64,000 bases of DNA from Negativicoccus massiliensis (GTDB lineage Bacteria; Bacillota; Negativicutes; Veillonellales; Negativicoccaceae), in contig LT700188.1 of NCBI GenBank assembly GCA_900155405.1, positions 496,001-560,000 on the forward strand. Reading direction: 5' to 3'. The translations under genes were made by a program, and so were the position numbers. Under the pieces are notes generated by a model. It saw only the letters and a list, made by a program, of their open reading frames with translations, was not told where the DNA came from and did not search any database. Below, piece after piece: positions 47,827-56,742 of this stretch; the stretch's first letter is position 1, and every line of letters starts with the position of its first letter.

Positions 47827-48453
47827 CTACTGGTTTTTCCTGTTAAAGTAGTCTGCATGCTCCCGGTCAATGCGGACATAGGTGCTTCCATAGACACCCG
47901 CGGCAAGTTCATAAGCCCTAAATTGCACACAAATCACGCCGTCACCTTCCAGGAAGTACATCGCCGGAACACGATCCACTCGTGACTGTGCTTCCACGCG
48001 TTCCCCCGAATCGCTATACAGAGAAAAGAGTGCAAGGCTATTCAAATCGTCTATGGTTACTCTCACAAAATGTTCAAGCGGTATACGATTCCCCGTGTTT
48101 TTGTCATAGACGACAGAGTATTTCCAAACATGATTTCCGTTTGCTCCATGCGGATATCCGTACAAAGCCATGGTTATGGACAGCAAGGAATCATCTTCAT
48201 AATTGACTTCATACCACCCGCCTGCCGTGTAGTATCGCCCGCTCTGGAAATCTGCTCGCACATGATCAATTCTTTCCATAAGATCCGCATTAATAGCCGC
48301 CTGTGCTGCGGGGTTCCCTTCCACGGTAACCACCGGATATTTCAACGACCAGTTGGTGCGCATTTCCGTTGCTTCTTGCACCTGAGCAAAAACAGATACA
48401 CCCACAACCATGCTCATCCCGATAGAAAGAAGTGCCGTTTTTAGTTTTCCCAT
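47827..48453 (-). CDS. Secreted DUF3298/DUF4163-type protein inside the split comF
   Basis: 208 residues. Signal peptide MGKLKTALLSIGMSMVVGVSVFA with cleavage after VFA-QV. The mature part (YPVVTVEGNPAAQAAINADL, YEVNYEDDSLLSITMALYGYPHGANG, VWKYSVVYDKNTGNRIPLEH) fits the DUF4163-DUF3298 domain pair of secreted proteins related to the N-terminal part of PdaC. It has its own GAGGAG site and terminator and is AT-richer than recD2. It sits exactly where the middle of a second comF should be, which points to acquisition. Confidence 0.75.
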   Translation of the reverse strand: MGKLKTALLSIGMSMVVGVSVFAQVQEATEMRTNWSLKYPVVTVEGNPAAQAAINADLMERIDHVRADFQSGRYYTAGGWYEVNYEDDSLLSITMALYGYPHGANGNHVWKYSVVYDKNTGNRIPLEHFVRVTIDDLNSLALFSLYSDSGERVEAQSRVDRVPAMYFLEGDGVICVQFRAYELAAGVYGSTYVRIDREHADYFNRKNQ

Positions 48454-48583
48454 ACTCTTTTCTCCTCTCGAAAGAAAATGATACTTTCTTTTATTTTAAC
48501 CTTTTAAAGGGAAAATTGGAAGCCTCTTTATTTTTTGTATACCATATTGGGTACATTCCTTCCTGCCACCGCTCTGATTTTAT

Positions 48584-48660
48584 TTATACCGCTATATTTG
48601 TTCCATCCTTAAATGTCACTCGCATATCATCACTACCGTTTACGGTGACAAAATCCACCA
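48584..48660 (-). pseudogene. C-terminal fragment of an unidentified gene at the insertion junction
   Basis: Reading on the minus strand from the comF break gives VDFVTVNGSDDMRVTF then KDGTNIAV and a TAA stop, the look of a genuine protein tail. It has no start of its own because the comF fragment replaces its upstream part. The family is not recognised. Confidence 0.5.
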
Positions 48661-48791
48661 AGCTGCCGCGGCTGCCATACCTCGTCACGGCAACGCCGAC
48701 ACCATTCGCCGTGCCGGCTGACTGCCGCGTGACAGCCGGGGCAATGCGGCGGGTATAAAAAAGATAAAAAATATTGCCAAAAATCAGGCAT
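48660..48791 (-). pseudogene. 5' fragment of a second, diverged comF
   Basis: The ATG at 48791 lies in the end of recD2. The frame reads MPDFWQYFLSFLYPPHCPGC then HAAVSRHGEWCRRCRDEVWQ and breaks near residue 44. It matches 47215-47348 (intact comF) with about 12-15 percent differences. The junction with foreign sequence is at about 48660. The 48454-48583 gap before it holds only the DUF3298 gene's upstream region. Confidence 0.88.
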
Positions 48792-50922
48792 CGATTTCTC
48801 CCGTTAAACGCGCGCGCAAAAGGCTGGTACGACCGGCTGTATGTTGTGTGCGCAATGCTTTCTTGAACGCCGCCGGCGAACCGACAATATACACATGGGA
48901 TTTGGCGCGGGTCACCGCCGTGTAAACAAGATTGCGTTGCAACATGATTTGTTGCGAAGGCAGCAGTACCAACACTACCGTTTCGTACTCGCTCCCCTGA
49001 CTCTTATGCACAGTAAGTGCATACGCCAACTGCAGTTCTTGTAACTCACCGCGCTCGTAGGTGGAATTTTTAATGCGAAAATCGACCGCAATATGCTCCT
49101 CACCGACTGCATATACCTCGCCCAAATCACCGTTATAAACGCCTTTCTCGTAATTATTTCGCCGCTGCATGACTTTATCGCCGATCTGCAAACCGCGATT
49201 GGATTTTCCCGTGTATCCGTGCGCCTGCCGCTGCAACTCCCGATTCAACGCATCGACACCGCAGACACCGCGGTACATCGGCGCCAGCACCTGCATGGCA
49301 AACTGACGTTCCGGATCCGCGTAACGGAGCGTGCGACAAAGTGACAACACTTCATCAAGCGCCTCTTCTTCGGGGCATTCGATAAAAGTAACGCCATCGC
49401 GCCACACCGGCATCCGCCCTTGGCGTATGGCCGCGGCAGCCTGCGCAATCCCGCTGCCTTCCTCCTGTCGATAAATATGCTCCAACCTTACGACCGGCAC
49501 CGTATCCGATGCGATGATATCGCGCAACACGTTCCCCGGACCAACCGGCGGCAACTGATCGACATCACCGACAAAAATGACGCGGGCGTGATCGGGCACC
49601 GCTTCCAAAAAATGGTACATCAGGTTGACATCCAGCATGGACGCCTCATCGATAATGAACAGATCGCCCTTCAAAGGATTTTGCGCATCACGCTGAAAAA
49701 CACTTGCGTCCTCCACCAATCCCGCTTCCAACAACTTATGCAAAGTGGACGCGTCCTGCTCGGATGTTTCCGCAAGCCGCTTCGCGGCGCGTCCGGTCGG
49801 CGCAGCTAAAACAGTTCGCAGACGAGCTTGGGAAACAACCGCCAAAAGAGCCCGCACCAATGTCGTTTTGCCCGTACCGGGGCCGCCGGTAATCACGAGC
49901 ACGCCGGTTTCCAGCGCGGCAAGGATGGCTTGAATTTGCTCGGCGGCCAACGTCACCTCTTCTTTTTCCGCCCACTTTTCCAAAATCATTTCCGCGCCGA
50001 CTGCCGTCAGCGGTTCTACCGTCTGCAGACGCTCGATGTGGTGCGCTACGCCCGTTTCCGCTTCATACAAAGAAAGATGGTACACGTAAGCTGTATCGTC
50101 GACAATCGTCACCGGATAAACGCCATACTCCAAAAGTTCTCCCAACGCCTCGCGGATGCGATCTTCATCGACCCGCAAAAGGCGCGCCGTTTCCCGTACC
50201 AGAGTTGCCAACTTCAAGCAGCTGTGACCGCGTTCGGCTCCCCGCAGAAGCACTTCATTCACACCGGCTTCTATCCGATCCATGGAATCTTGCGGCATTC
50301 CCGCATGCATGGCCAGCGCATCGGCACTGCGAAACGGAAATCCTTCCACATCGCGCGCCAGTCGATACGGATCATTTTCCAGCACCGTCAGAGCCGATTC
50401 CCCGTATTGCTTTTGTAATACCGCGGCAAATCGTCCGGCCACGCCCGCTTCTTCCAGCGCCAATGTCAGCGCATGCAAGTCGCTTACTTCATGGTATGTC
50501 TGCGCAAAATTACGCCAAGTGGTTTCACCGATGCCGCGCACTTCCGCTAACCGTTCGGGCGATGTATCCAAAACGGCAAGCGTTTCCTCACCGAAATGAT
50601 CCACAATTCGTTTGGCAAGTGCGGGACCGATGCCGCGAAACAGACCCGAACCAAGATAACGAACGATGCCGGCGGCGCTTTGCGGGCGCACTCTTCGCAA
50701 CGCGGCAATGCGCAGCTGTCGTCCGAAGCGCGGATGTTCCACCCATGTACCGCTGACTTCGACCTCTTCACCGACAAGCGGCGCGCTCACGTTACCGACC
50801 AATGTCCAGCTTTTATACTGCTGCGGCGGTCGCATTTTGAACACGCAAAAAGAATCGTCTGCCGCTGCAAAAATAATACTTTCCACGGTACCGGCAAACG
50901 TTTCTTCCCACTGTCCGTTCAT
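48784..50922 (-). CDS. recD2: RecD2-type ATP-dependent DNA helicase
   Basis: 712 residues. Superfamily 1B 5'-3' helicase without RecBC. N-terminal OB/HhH region (VRYLGSGLFRGIGPALAKRIVDHFG, in parts, near residue 90), Walker A TGGPGTGKTTLVRALL (near 340), IDEASMLD (near 425), VGDVDQLPPVGPG, and C-terminal ALTVHKSQGSEYETVVLV (near 635). The ATG at 50922 overlaps the upstream gene by 4 nt and has AGGAG. Its 3' end overlaps the start of the broken comF copy. Confidence 0.94.
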   Translation of the reverse strand: MNGQWEETFAGTVESIIFAAADDSFCVFKMRPPQQYKSWTLVGNVSAPLVGEEVEVSGTWVEHPRFGRQLRIAALRRVRPQSAAGIVRYLGSGLFRGIGPALAKRIVDHFGEETLAVLDTSPERLAEVRGIGETTWRNFAQTYHEVSDLHALTLALEEAGVAGRFAAVLQKQYGESALTVLENDPYRLARDVEGFPFRSADALAMHAGMPQDSMDRIEAGVNEVLLRGAERGHSCLKLATLVRETARLLRVDEDRIREALGELLEYGVYPVTIVDDTAYVYHLSLYEAETGVAHHIERLQTVEPLTAVGAEMILEKWAEKEEVTLAAEQIQAILAALETGVLVITGGPGTGKTTLVRALLAVVSQARLRTVLAAPTGRAAKRLAETSEQDASTLHKLLEAGLVEDASVFQRDAQNPLKGDLFIIDEASMLDVNLMYHFLEAVPDHARVIFVGDVDQLPPVGPGNVLRDIIASDTVPVVRLEHIYRQEEGSGIAQAAAAIRQGRMPVWRDGVTFIECPEEEALDEVLSLCRTLRYADPERQFAMQVLAPMYRGVCGVDALNRELQRQAHGYTGKSNRGLQIGDKVMQRRNNYEKGVYNGDLGEVYAVGEEHIAVDFRIKNSTYERGELQELQLAYALTVHKSQGSEYETVVLVLLPSQQIMLQRNLVYTAVTRAKSHVYIVGSPAAFKKALRTQHTAGRTSLLRARLTGEIDA

Positions 50923-51176
50923 GACTCCTGCGCCTTTCGGCAAATGGTCATAACCGCCTGCAAAAATTCTTCATACGCCTTTTTTTCTATTTGATTTACA
51001 TCCGCGCTGAGCGCTTGGCGATTTTGCGCCTCACGCTCCGGATCGTAAACGGGCAGCCCGTGCTTGCTTTTATAGCGACCGATCGCTTGCGCCAGCGCGA
51101 GCCGTTGTAAAAAAAGCGGCTTGATCTGTGCATCCAGCGCACGAATTTCATTACGCCATTGTTCGAGTTCCGTCAT
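50919..51176 (-). CDS. AroQ-type chorismate mutase domain protein
   Basis: 85 residues, all helical. LEQWRNEIRALDAQIKPLFLQRLALAQAIGRYK (in parts) gives the first long helix with the Arg that binds chorismate and the Lys in GRYKSKHGLPVYDPEREAQ. It would turn chorismate into prephenate for Phe/Tyr synthesis. It is short, but stand-alone AroQ domains of this size exist. AGGAGG precedes the ATG. Co-transcribed with recD2. Confidence 0.75.
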   Translation of the reverse strand: MTELEQWRNEIRALDAQIKPLFLQRLALAQAIGRYKSKHGLPVYDPEREAQNRQALSADVNQIEKKAYEEFLQAVMTICRKAQES

Positions 51177-51222
51177 ATTTCCTCCTGTCTGTATTATAAC
51201 CCACAGCAGTATTTTCCCAAGC

Positions 51223-51252
51223 AAAAAGAGGAATCCTCGGATTCCTCTTTTT
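51223..51252 (-). terminator. Terminator of the dehydrogenase-aminotransferase operon
   Basis: AAAAAGAGGAATCC TC GGATTCCTCTTTTT, a 14-bp perfect stem, overlapping the aminotransferase stop codon. Confidence 0.93.
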
Positions 51253-52435
51253 ACGAATGCAACATTCTGTGCAATACTTCGCCGATCTTGCGAATACCTT
51301 CACGAATGCGCGCCTCGTCCATGCTTGAATAGTTCAGTCGGAAATAATTTTTCTGCTTTGTTACCGGGAAAAATCCTTCCCCCGGCGTAAACGCAACATT
51401 TTCTTGCAACGCTTGCGTCAACACGTCACGCGCATCACAATCTTTAGGCAGTTCTACCCAGATGAACAAGCCGCCGCGCGGTTCCGTCCAATGCACGTCG
51501 GCCGGAAAATGCTGCTGCATAGCGGTCAGCATCACATCATGACGTTGCCGATATAAATCCACATTCGCCGCGACATGACCTTCATAGTCCGCGTCCTGTA
51601 AAAACGCGGCCACTTGCCGCTGCACCAAAGACGAAGTTGAAAGATCCGCCGCCTGTTTTATAAAGTCAGCGCGTTCGATGACTTCCGCAGGTCCCGCCAA
51701 ATAACCGATCCGTAAACCGGGTGATAATGTTTTGGAAAATGTCCCCAGAAAAGTAACAAGATGTTTCGTATCCAGCGCTTTCAACGTCGGTAACGCTTCT
51801 CCCGAAAAGCGTAATTCACCATACGGATGATCTTCCCACACCGGAATTTCGTATTGATTGACAAGCTCCATGAACTTTTGCCGGCGCTCAAGTGACCAGG
51901 TAATGCCGGTCGGATTTTGAAAATCCGGAATTACGTAAATGGCCTTTACCTTTTTTTGCGTAGCGAGAATTTCTGCCAGCGCTTCCGGAATTACACCTTC
52001 TTCATCCATCGGCATTTCCACGTACGTCGGCTGCGCCAGATCAAAGGCATTCAGAGCGCCGATGTAAGACGGCCCTTCCACCAGCAATACATCGCCGGGA
52101 TCCAAAAGCACACGAGCTAAAAGATCCAATCCCTGTTGCGAGCCGGCCGTGATTAAAATATCGTCCGGCACTACGGTTGCTTGCAAATGATTTTGGAACC
52201 AATCGGAGAGATATTCACGTAAAGGTAAGTAGCCGCGCGAAGGTCCGTATTGCAAGGCAGCCACACCGTCCTTGGCAAATACTTCCTGCGTGACGGCCGC
52301 TAACGTTTCAATCGGAAATGTTTCCGGCGCGGGTAAACCGCCACCGAACGAAATCACTTCCGGTTGCGCCGTCAATTTGAGCAGCATATCAATATCCGAC
52401 GGAGCAAAATTCTGCGTTAATCGAGAAAATCTCAT
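51251..52435 (-). CDS. PLP-dependent aminotransferase (2-aminoadipate/aromatic, MocR-like catalytic domain)
   Basis: 394 residues, fold-type I. ISFGGGLPAPETFP (near residue 30), ITAGSQQGLDLLARVLLDPGD, the cofactor contacts VIPDFQNPTG (near 178) and the PLP lysine in LGTFSKTLSPGLRIGYLAGP (near 240). It lacks the GntR helix-turn-helix of MocR regulators. Members act on 2-aminoadipate, aromatic or branched amino acids; the substrate is open. It overlaps the dehydrogenase gene by 4 nt. Confidence 0.85.
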   Translation of the reverse strand: MRFSRLTQNFAPSDIDMLLKLTAQPEVISFGGGLPAPETFPIETLAAVTQEVFAKDGVAALQYGPSRGYLPLREYLSDWFQNHLQATVVPDDILITAGSQQGLDLLARVLLDPGDVLLVEGPSYIGALNAFDLAQPTYVEMPMDEEGVIPEALAEILATQKKVKAIYVIPDFQNPTGITWSLERRQKFMELVNQYEIPVWEDHPYGELRFSGEALPTLKALDTKHLVTFLGTFSKTLSPGLRIGYLAGPAEVIERADFIKQAADLSTSSLVQRQVAAFLQDADYEGHVAANVDLYRQRHDVMLTAMQQHFPADVHWTEPRGGLFIWVELPKDCDARDVLTQALQENVAFTPGEGFFPVTKQKNYFRLNYSSMDEARIREGIRKIGEVLHRMLHS

Positions 52436-53532
52436 GCTCCAATCACTTCTTTTCGCGAGCGGTCGTATTCTTCCAACGCCAAGATCGCGTTTCGATACAT
52501 TTCTTTATCTACCTTGTACGGCATTACGTTCAAATCAAAAGTTTGCAACGCACGTGCCAAAACCGGTTCCAATTCATCGACCGTCACATCGATATCAGCA
52601 AGACAGGTCGGTAATTGCATGGCGCGATTAAAGTCATATACTTTCGTCAACTCGTCGTCCGCGCCGTCCATCGCCAGCAACACCAATACTCCGTACGAAA
52701 CGAGTTCACCATGCATATGGTTGGCTTCCACTTGCGGCAGTTCCACCAAGCCGTACGTAAGTGAATGCGCCACGGCAGTGTTGTAATCCGGTTCCAGAAA
52801 AATCGAAGCAAAACCGGTGCTGACAATCACATTGAGAATTGTTTGCCGCAACGCTTCGCTGGTTTTACCCGCCTGCGCGTCCTTATAACCGGTGACAGCC
52901 GACTGCATCAACGGCTCGGCACACATGCCGCTGAGCGTCACGCCCACCTGATTGGAATGAAGAATCGAACGATCGCGGGCGGACAGTCGGCTTTCATAAT
53001 ATTTGGCTACCGAATCACCGATCCCCGCCCAAAGGTATTGCGCCGGCGCGGAACCGATAATGCGTTCATTAATAAACGTATGAACCGGTGGATGATTGGC
53101 GTCATAGGCGCGATCGAAGCGATGATCGTCAAAATAGACCGCCGCAATACTCGTCACGGCCGCGCAGGTCGCTGCAATGGTCGGGAACGTAAAAAACGGT
53201 TTTTGCAATTCGCCGGCGATGACCTTAACCGTATCAATCGCTTTGCCTCCGCCGACGGCAAACAACATATCCGCGTCGGCAACGGTAGGAATTTCCGCCA
53301 GTCGTTCGGCATTGGCAAAAGAACATTCTTTGCCGTACATTCGCCAATCCGTTACCTCCAGTGATGTCTTTTGAAGAGCCGCTTCTAATGCCGGCCGCGC
53401 TTTTGCAAGCGCTGTTTCGCCGCCTAAAATGGCGACCGTTTTCCCGTACGTTGCGCAAACGGTTTCAATGGCTGCATACGCATCATCTCCGCCGATCGTG
53501 AACCCCGGAATATTAACGGTGTACGACTTCAT
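52432..53532 (-). CDS. Iron-containing alcohol/glycerol dehydrogenase family protein
   Basis: 366 residues. NAD-binding GGGKAIDTVKVIAGEL (near residue 95), ATCAAVTSIAAVYFDD, and metal ligands in GIGDSVAKYYES and ANHMHGELVSYGV (near 255). It resembles GldA-type polyol dehydrogenases, which oxidise glycerol or similar. Paired with the aminotransferase, it may handle a hydroxy- or keto-acid. Strong AAGGAGGG site. An own promoter lies in the end of ribF, with a hairpin in the leader. Confidence 0.82.
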   Translation of the reverse strand: MKSYTVNIPGFTIGGDDAYAAIETVCATYGKTVAILGGETALAKARPALEAALQKTSLEVTDWRMYGKECSFANAERLAEIPTVADADMLFAVGGGKAIDTVKVIAGELQKPFFTFPTIAATCAAVTSIAAVYFDDHRFDRAYDANHPPVHTFINERIIGSAPAQYLWAGIGDSVAKYYESRLSARDRSILHSNQVGVTLSGMCAEPLMQSAVTGYKDAQAGKTSEALRQTILNVIVSTGFASIFLEPDYNTAVAHSLTYGLVELPQVEANHMHGELVSYGVLVLLAMDGADDELTKVYDFNRAMQLPTCLADIDVTVDELEPVLARALQTFDLNVMPYKVDKEMYRNAILALEEYDRSRKEVIGA

Positions 53533-53554
53533 GAAATCCCTCCTTTTTCGATAA

Positions 53555-53580
53555 ACAAAAACCGCCAAGACGGCGGTTTA
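53555..53580 (-). terminator. Terminator/leader hairpin between ribF and the dehydrogenase gene
   Basis: AAACCGCC (53559-53566) with GGCGGTTT (53572-53579) followed by TTTTG on the minus strand. It ends the ribF operon, but it also lies only about 20 nt downstream of the next promoter. Confidence 0.85.
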
Positions 53581-53606
53581 ATAACTTTGCCCGGGTATTG
53601 TCACAC

Positions 53607-53635
53607 ATTCTAACAAGCTTACCGGCACATGTCAA
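53607..53635 (-). promoter_or_regulatory. Promoter of the dehydrogenase-aminotransferase operon
   Basis: TTGACA (53630-53635), 17 nt, TAGAAT (53607-53612), partly inside the last codons of ribF. Confidence 0.7.
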
Positions 53636-54554
53636 TATTTAATTTTTCCGTCAAACTGTGCAGCGCACGTTCGGTATCATTATGCATTTGCGCAACCAAA
53701 GCGGCGACCTCGGAAAATTTTTCTTCCGGGCGCAGATACACAACAAAAAACAGACGGAATTTTTTTCCGTATAAATCCTCGGAAAAATCGGGGAAATAGG
53801 TTTCCACCCGCGTCGGTACATCGGTAAATGTCGGATTGGTGCCGACATTGGTAACGCCTTTAATCAATGCGCCGTCGTACCGGGCCACGGTAGCATATAC
53901 GCCGTTACGCGGCGCGACACGACCTTCATGCAATGCCATATTGGCGGTGGGAAAACCGAGCGTGCGACCGCGTTGATCGCCATGCAAAACCGTCTCATCA
54001 ATCGACCAATACCGTCCGAGCAATGTCGCTGCCCGTTCCGGTTTGCCCGCCAGTATGGCCGCGCGAATTTCCGAACTGCTGACCACGCCGCCGGCGTCTT
54101 GCAGTAACGGTACGGAAATAACTTCCCAGCCGGCGTCTTCGGCATAGTTCTGTAAGGTCGTAACCGTCCCCTGCGCGTCGGCGCCGAAACGGAAGTTTTC
54201 TCCCACTACCACACCGACGACGTGCCGATTGTTTTGCAACATGTGCAAAAACTCCGTTGCGCTTTGGCGCATCTGCGCAACCGTCGGTGTGAGCCAGATG
54301 ATTTCATCCACGCCTTGCAGACGCAGATATTTTTCTTTATCCGCAAGCGTCAATAAATCACCGGCATAGGTTCCTGGCGTTAATGCCGCTTTCGGGGTTT
54401 TCGTAAACGTCACGGCCACCAGCCGCGCCGTTTCGCGATCCGCGAGTGCGCGGGCGGTGCGAAGGACTTCAATATGCCCGCGATGCACGCCGTCAAAATT
54501 ACCGATAGTTAAAACGGTACGGCGTGCCGCCGTTTCATATATCGCTGGTTTCAT
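53619..54554 (-). CDS. ribF: Bifunctional riboflavin kinase/FAD synthetase
   Basis: 311 residues. N-terminal FAD synthetase (TIGNFDGVHRGHIEVL near residue 15; VVGENFRFGADAQG; SSSEIRAAILAGKPERAATLLGR) and C-terminal riboflavin kinase (GRTLGFPTANM near 195, GVTNVGTNPTF near 230). Makes FMN and FAD. The ATG at 54554 overlaps truB by 4 nt. Last gene of the infB operon. Confidence 0.94.
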   Translation of the reverse strand: MKPAIYETAARRTVLTIGNFDGVHRGHIEVLRTARALADRETARLVAVTFTKTPKAALTPGTYAGDLLTLADKEKYLRLQGVDEIIWLTPTVAQMRQSATEFLHMLQNNRHVVGVVVGENFRFGADAQGTVTTLQNYAEDAGWEVISVPLLQDAGGVVSSSEIRAAILAGKPERAATLLGRYWSIDETVLHGDQRGRTLGFPTANMALHEGRVAPRNGVYATVARYDGALIKGVTNVGTNPTFTDVPTRVETYFPDFSEDLYGKKFRLFFVVYLRPEEKFSEVAALVAQMHNDTERALHSLTEKLNIDMCR

Positions 54555-55408
54555 TCTTCCACCCACACTTTATAAGGCCGTATGCCCCCTTCTGCCGCCG
54601 GTTTGCCGAGACCGATGAATTGTTCATCGCACCACAGAGCCGTTACATCACTGATCGTGCCGCGAATCGTCTGACCATGGCGAAAGCGTTCCGCCGCTGC
54701 AGTCGGCACCCGATATTGCGGCAAATGGCGTACAGCATCCGTCGCAGGACGTAGCGCCGCCTCTTTCGCCGCCCGAATTTCTTCGAGTGTCCACGCATCT
54801 TCCAGCGCAAAATTGCCGACCTGTTCCCGCACCAGAAACGACATCGTCAGCGGTACGCCCAGGGCCTCACCGAAATCTCTTCCCAACGCGCGGATATACG
54901 TTCCCTGCGAGCAAACGATGCGCGCGCGCAAATACGGTAATTGGTAAGAAATATCCGTAAATTCATGGATTGTAATTTCACGCGCAGGCAATTCCACCTT
55001 CTGATTTTTCCGCGCCAATTCATAGGCTTTACGTCCATCCACTTTAATCGCGGAATATTGCGACGGCCGTTGTAAAATCGTACCGCGAAATGATGCGGCG
55101 GCGGTTTCGAGTTGTTCTGCCGTAAGTTCGGGGATAGCGCTCATTTGTTGTACAATCGTGCCGCTCGTATCTTCGGTGTCGGTAGCGATGCCCACCAACC
55201 ACTCCGCAAGATACACTTTCGGCTCTGTCGGCGCCCATGCCAAAAGCCGCGTCGCTTTGCCCAGAAATACCGGCAAAACGCCCGCGGCTAAAGGATCCAA
55301 TGTACCGGAGTGGCCCATTTTACGAATGCCGTAAATCTTTCGCAAAACGTAAATGACATCATGCGACGTCATGCCGGCCGGCTTCAGTACATTAATGATT
55401 CCCTGCAT
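54551..55408 (-). CDS. truB: tRNA pseudouridine(55) synthase TruB
   Basis: 285 residues. N-terminal NVLKPAGMTSHDVIYVLRK, the catalytic Asp in GHSGTLDPLAAGVLPVFLGKATR (in parts, near residue 38), and RGTILQRPSQYSAIKVDGRKAYELAR (in parts). C-terminal PUA-like end. It overlaps nrnA by 17 nt. Confidence 0.95.
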   Translation of the reverse strand: MQGIINVLKPAGMTSHDVIYVLRKIYGIRKMGHSGTLDPLAAGVLPVFLGKATRLLAWAPTEPKVYLAEWLVGIATDTEDTSGTIVQQMSAIPELTAEQLETAAASFRGTILQRPSQYSAIKVDGRKAYELARKNQKVELPAREITIHEFTDISYQLPYLRARIVCSQGTYIRALGRDFGEALGVPLTMSFLVREQVGNFALEDAWTLEEIRAAKEAALRPATDAVRHLPQYRVPTAAAERFRHGQTIRGTISDVTALWCDEQFIGLGKPAAEGGIRPYKVWVEE

Positions 55409-56351
55409 GCGTCAGCGCCGCCTCCGCTTTCGGCAACACTTCGGCGATCGCAGTCGCAAGGTCGGTGTACATAGTGCACCCTGCCGCGCGAATATGTCCG
55501 CCGCCGCCGAATTGTGCCGCCAACTCCGATACATCGACACTGTTTTTTGAACGGAAACTTACATACGTTTTTTGCGGCTTATCATATTTAAATTGCAGCG
55601 TGAGTTCCACACCTTCGATATTGCGCGCCAAATCGAGATAGGTGTCGACATAATGACGACCGGCCTCGATAGCCGCTTGATCCATAACGATATAACTCAG
55701 TCGGTGATCGGCCGCAAATTGCAATGTGGACATGATCGGCCCCAAAATCGTCAACGCTTCTTTCGGCAACGAATCCATGGCCTGCGAAATACGGTCAGGA
55801 TGTGCGCCGCGATCTACCAACTCGGCCGCCATTGCAAGCGTTTGCGCCGTCGTATTGCCGTAGCGGAAAAAACCGCAATCCGTAGCAATCGCCATGTAAA
55901 GTGCGTCTGCCATAGACGGCGTAATATCCCAGCCCCACTGCATAAAGAGACGGGTTAAAATTTCGCCCGTCGCGGCAGCATCATCCTCGAGATAAAGCAT
56001 GTCTGCGTAATCAGGATTCGAAGTATGGTGATCGATATTCACAATCGGCACGTTTTCCGGCCAGGCATAATCGCCGGCACGTGCCGGCGTGCTTAAATCC
56101 ATGAACAAAATGTGATCATACTCTTTGTCGGGAAGTTCGCGGTGTATTTCTTTCGCCAACGGCAAAAACAGATATTTTTCCGCAATGGTGTCGTCGACCA
56201 GCATATCGGCCGCCACGCCGCGGGCGCGCAATGCTTCCGTGATCGCCAAAACCGAGCCGAGACAATCACCGTCCGGCTTAACGTGACCGACTACCAGTGC
56301 CGACTTGACACTTTCCAATATCTGGAGCAGTTTGTCTTCACTGATCTTCAT
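55392..56351 (-). CDS. nrnA: DHH/DHHA1 phosphoesterase NrnA (oligoribonuclease/pAp phosphatase)
   Basis: 319 residues. VVGHVKPDGDCLGSVLAI (first DHH motif, near residue 20), FMDLSTPARAG, NIDHHTSNPDYAD (near 92), ATDCGFFRYGNTT (near 155) and the C-terminal DHHA1 end GGGGHIRAAGCTMY. Degrades short RNA oligomers and 3'-phosphoadenosine-5'-phosphate. The ATG at 56351 has GAAGG and overlaps rbfA by 14 nt; an ATG 9 nt upstream is possible. Confidence 0.93.
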   Translation of the reverse strand: MKISEDKLLQILESVKSALVVGHVKPDGDCLGSVLAITEALRARGVAADMLVDDTIAEKYLFLPLAKEIHRELPDKEYDHILFMDLSTPARAGDYAWPENVPIVNIDHHTSNPDYADMLYLEDDAAATGEILTRLFMQWGWDITPSMADALYMAIATDCGFFRYGNTTAQTLAMAAELVDRGAHPDRISQAMDSLPKEALTILGPIMSTLQFAADHRLSYIVMDQAAIEAGRHYVDTYLDLARNIEGVELTLQFKYDKPQKTYVSFRSKNSVDVSELAAQFGGGGHIRAAGCTMYTDLATAIAEVLPKAEAALTHAGNH

Positions 56352-56727
56352 CGGCTGCACCTTCCAATCTGTTTTGGGATTCCTCTTTATCTTTAATCGA
56401 CTTCAGTACGCGCTCAATGTGATCCCCGTAATCAATCGAGCGGTCTACGGCAAAAGTAATTTCCGGAGTATGACGCACTTGGAGCCTCTTGCCGAGTTCG
56501 GTGCGAATAAAACCGGTGGCGTTTTGGAGCGCGGCGAAGGATTTTTCTTTTTCTTCATCGCTGCCGAACAAACTTACGTAGACAGTCGCCTCACGCAAAT
56601 CACCGGTGACCGTTACTTCCGTGACCGTGACAAATCCGAGTCGGGTATCCTTCAAATCACGGAGCAACATTTGACCGATCTCCTGCTTGATAAATTCCTG
56701 CATTTTACGCACACGTAATTGGGACAT
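56338..56727 (-). CDS. rbfA: 30S ribosome-binding factor RbfA
   Basis: 129 residues. KH-like fold: IKQEIGQMLLRDLKDTRLGFVTVTEVTVTGDLREATVYVS (in parts) and FIRTELGKRLQVRHTPEITFAVDRSIDYG (in parts). Helps mature 16S rRNA during 30S assembly. GGGAGG lies 8 nt before the ATG at 56727; 15 nt after infB. Confidence 0.95.
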   Translation of the reverse strand: MSQLRVRKMQEFIKQEIGQMLLRDLKDTRLGFVTVTEVTVTGDLREATVYVSLFGSDEEKEKSFAALQNATGFIRTELGKRLQVRHTPEITFAVDRSIDYGDHIERVLKSIKDKEESQNRLEGAADEDQ

Positions 56728-56742
56728 TACAAGCACCTCCCT

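Noticed and set aside
47530-48797. Insertion sequence or transposon as the cause of the split comF
   Set aside because: No transposase, no terminal inverted repeats and no target-site duplication are visible at the junctions.
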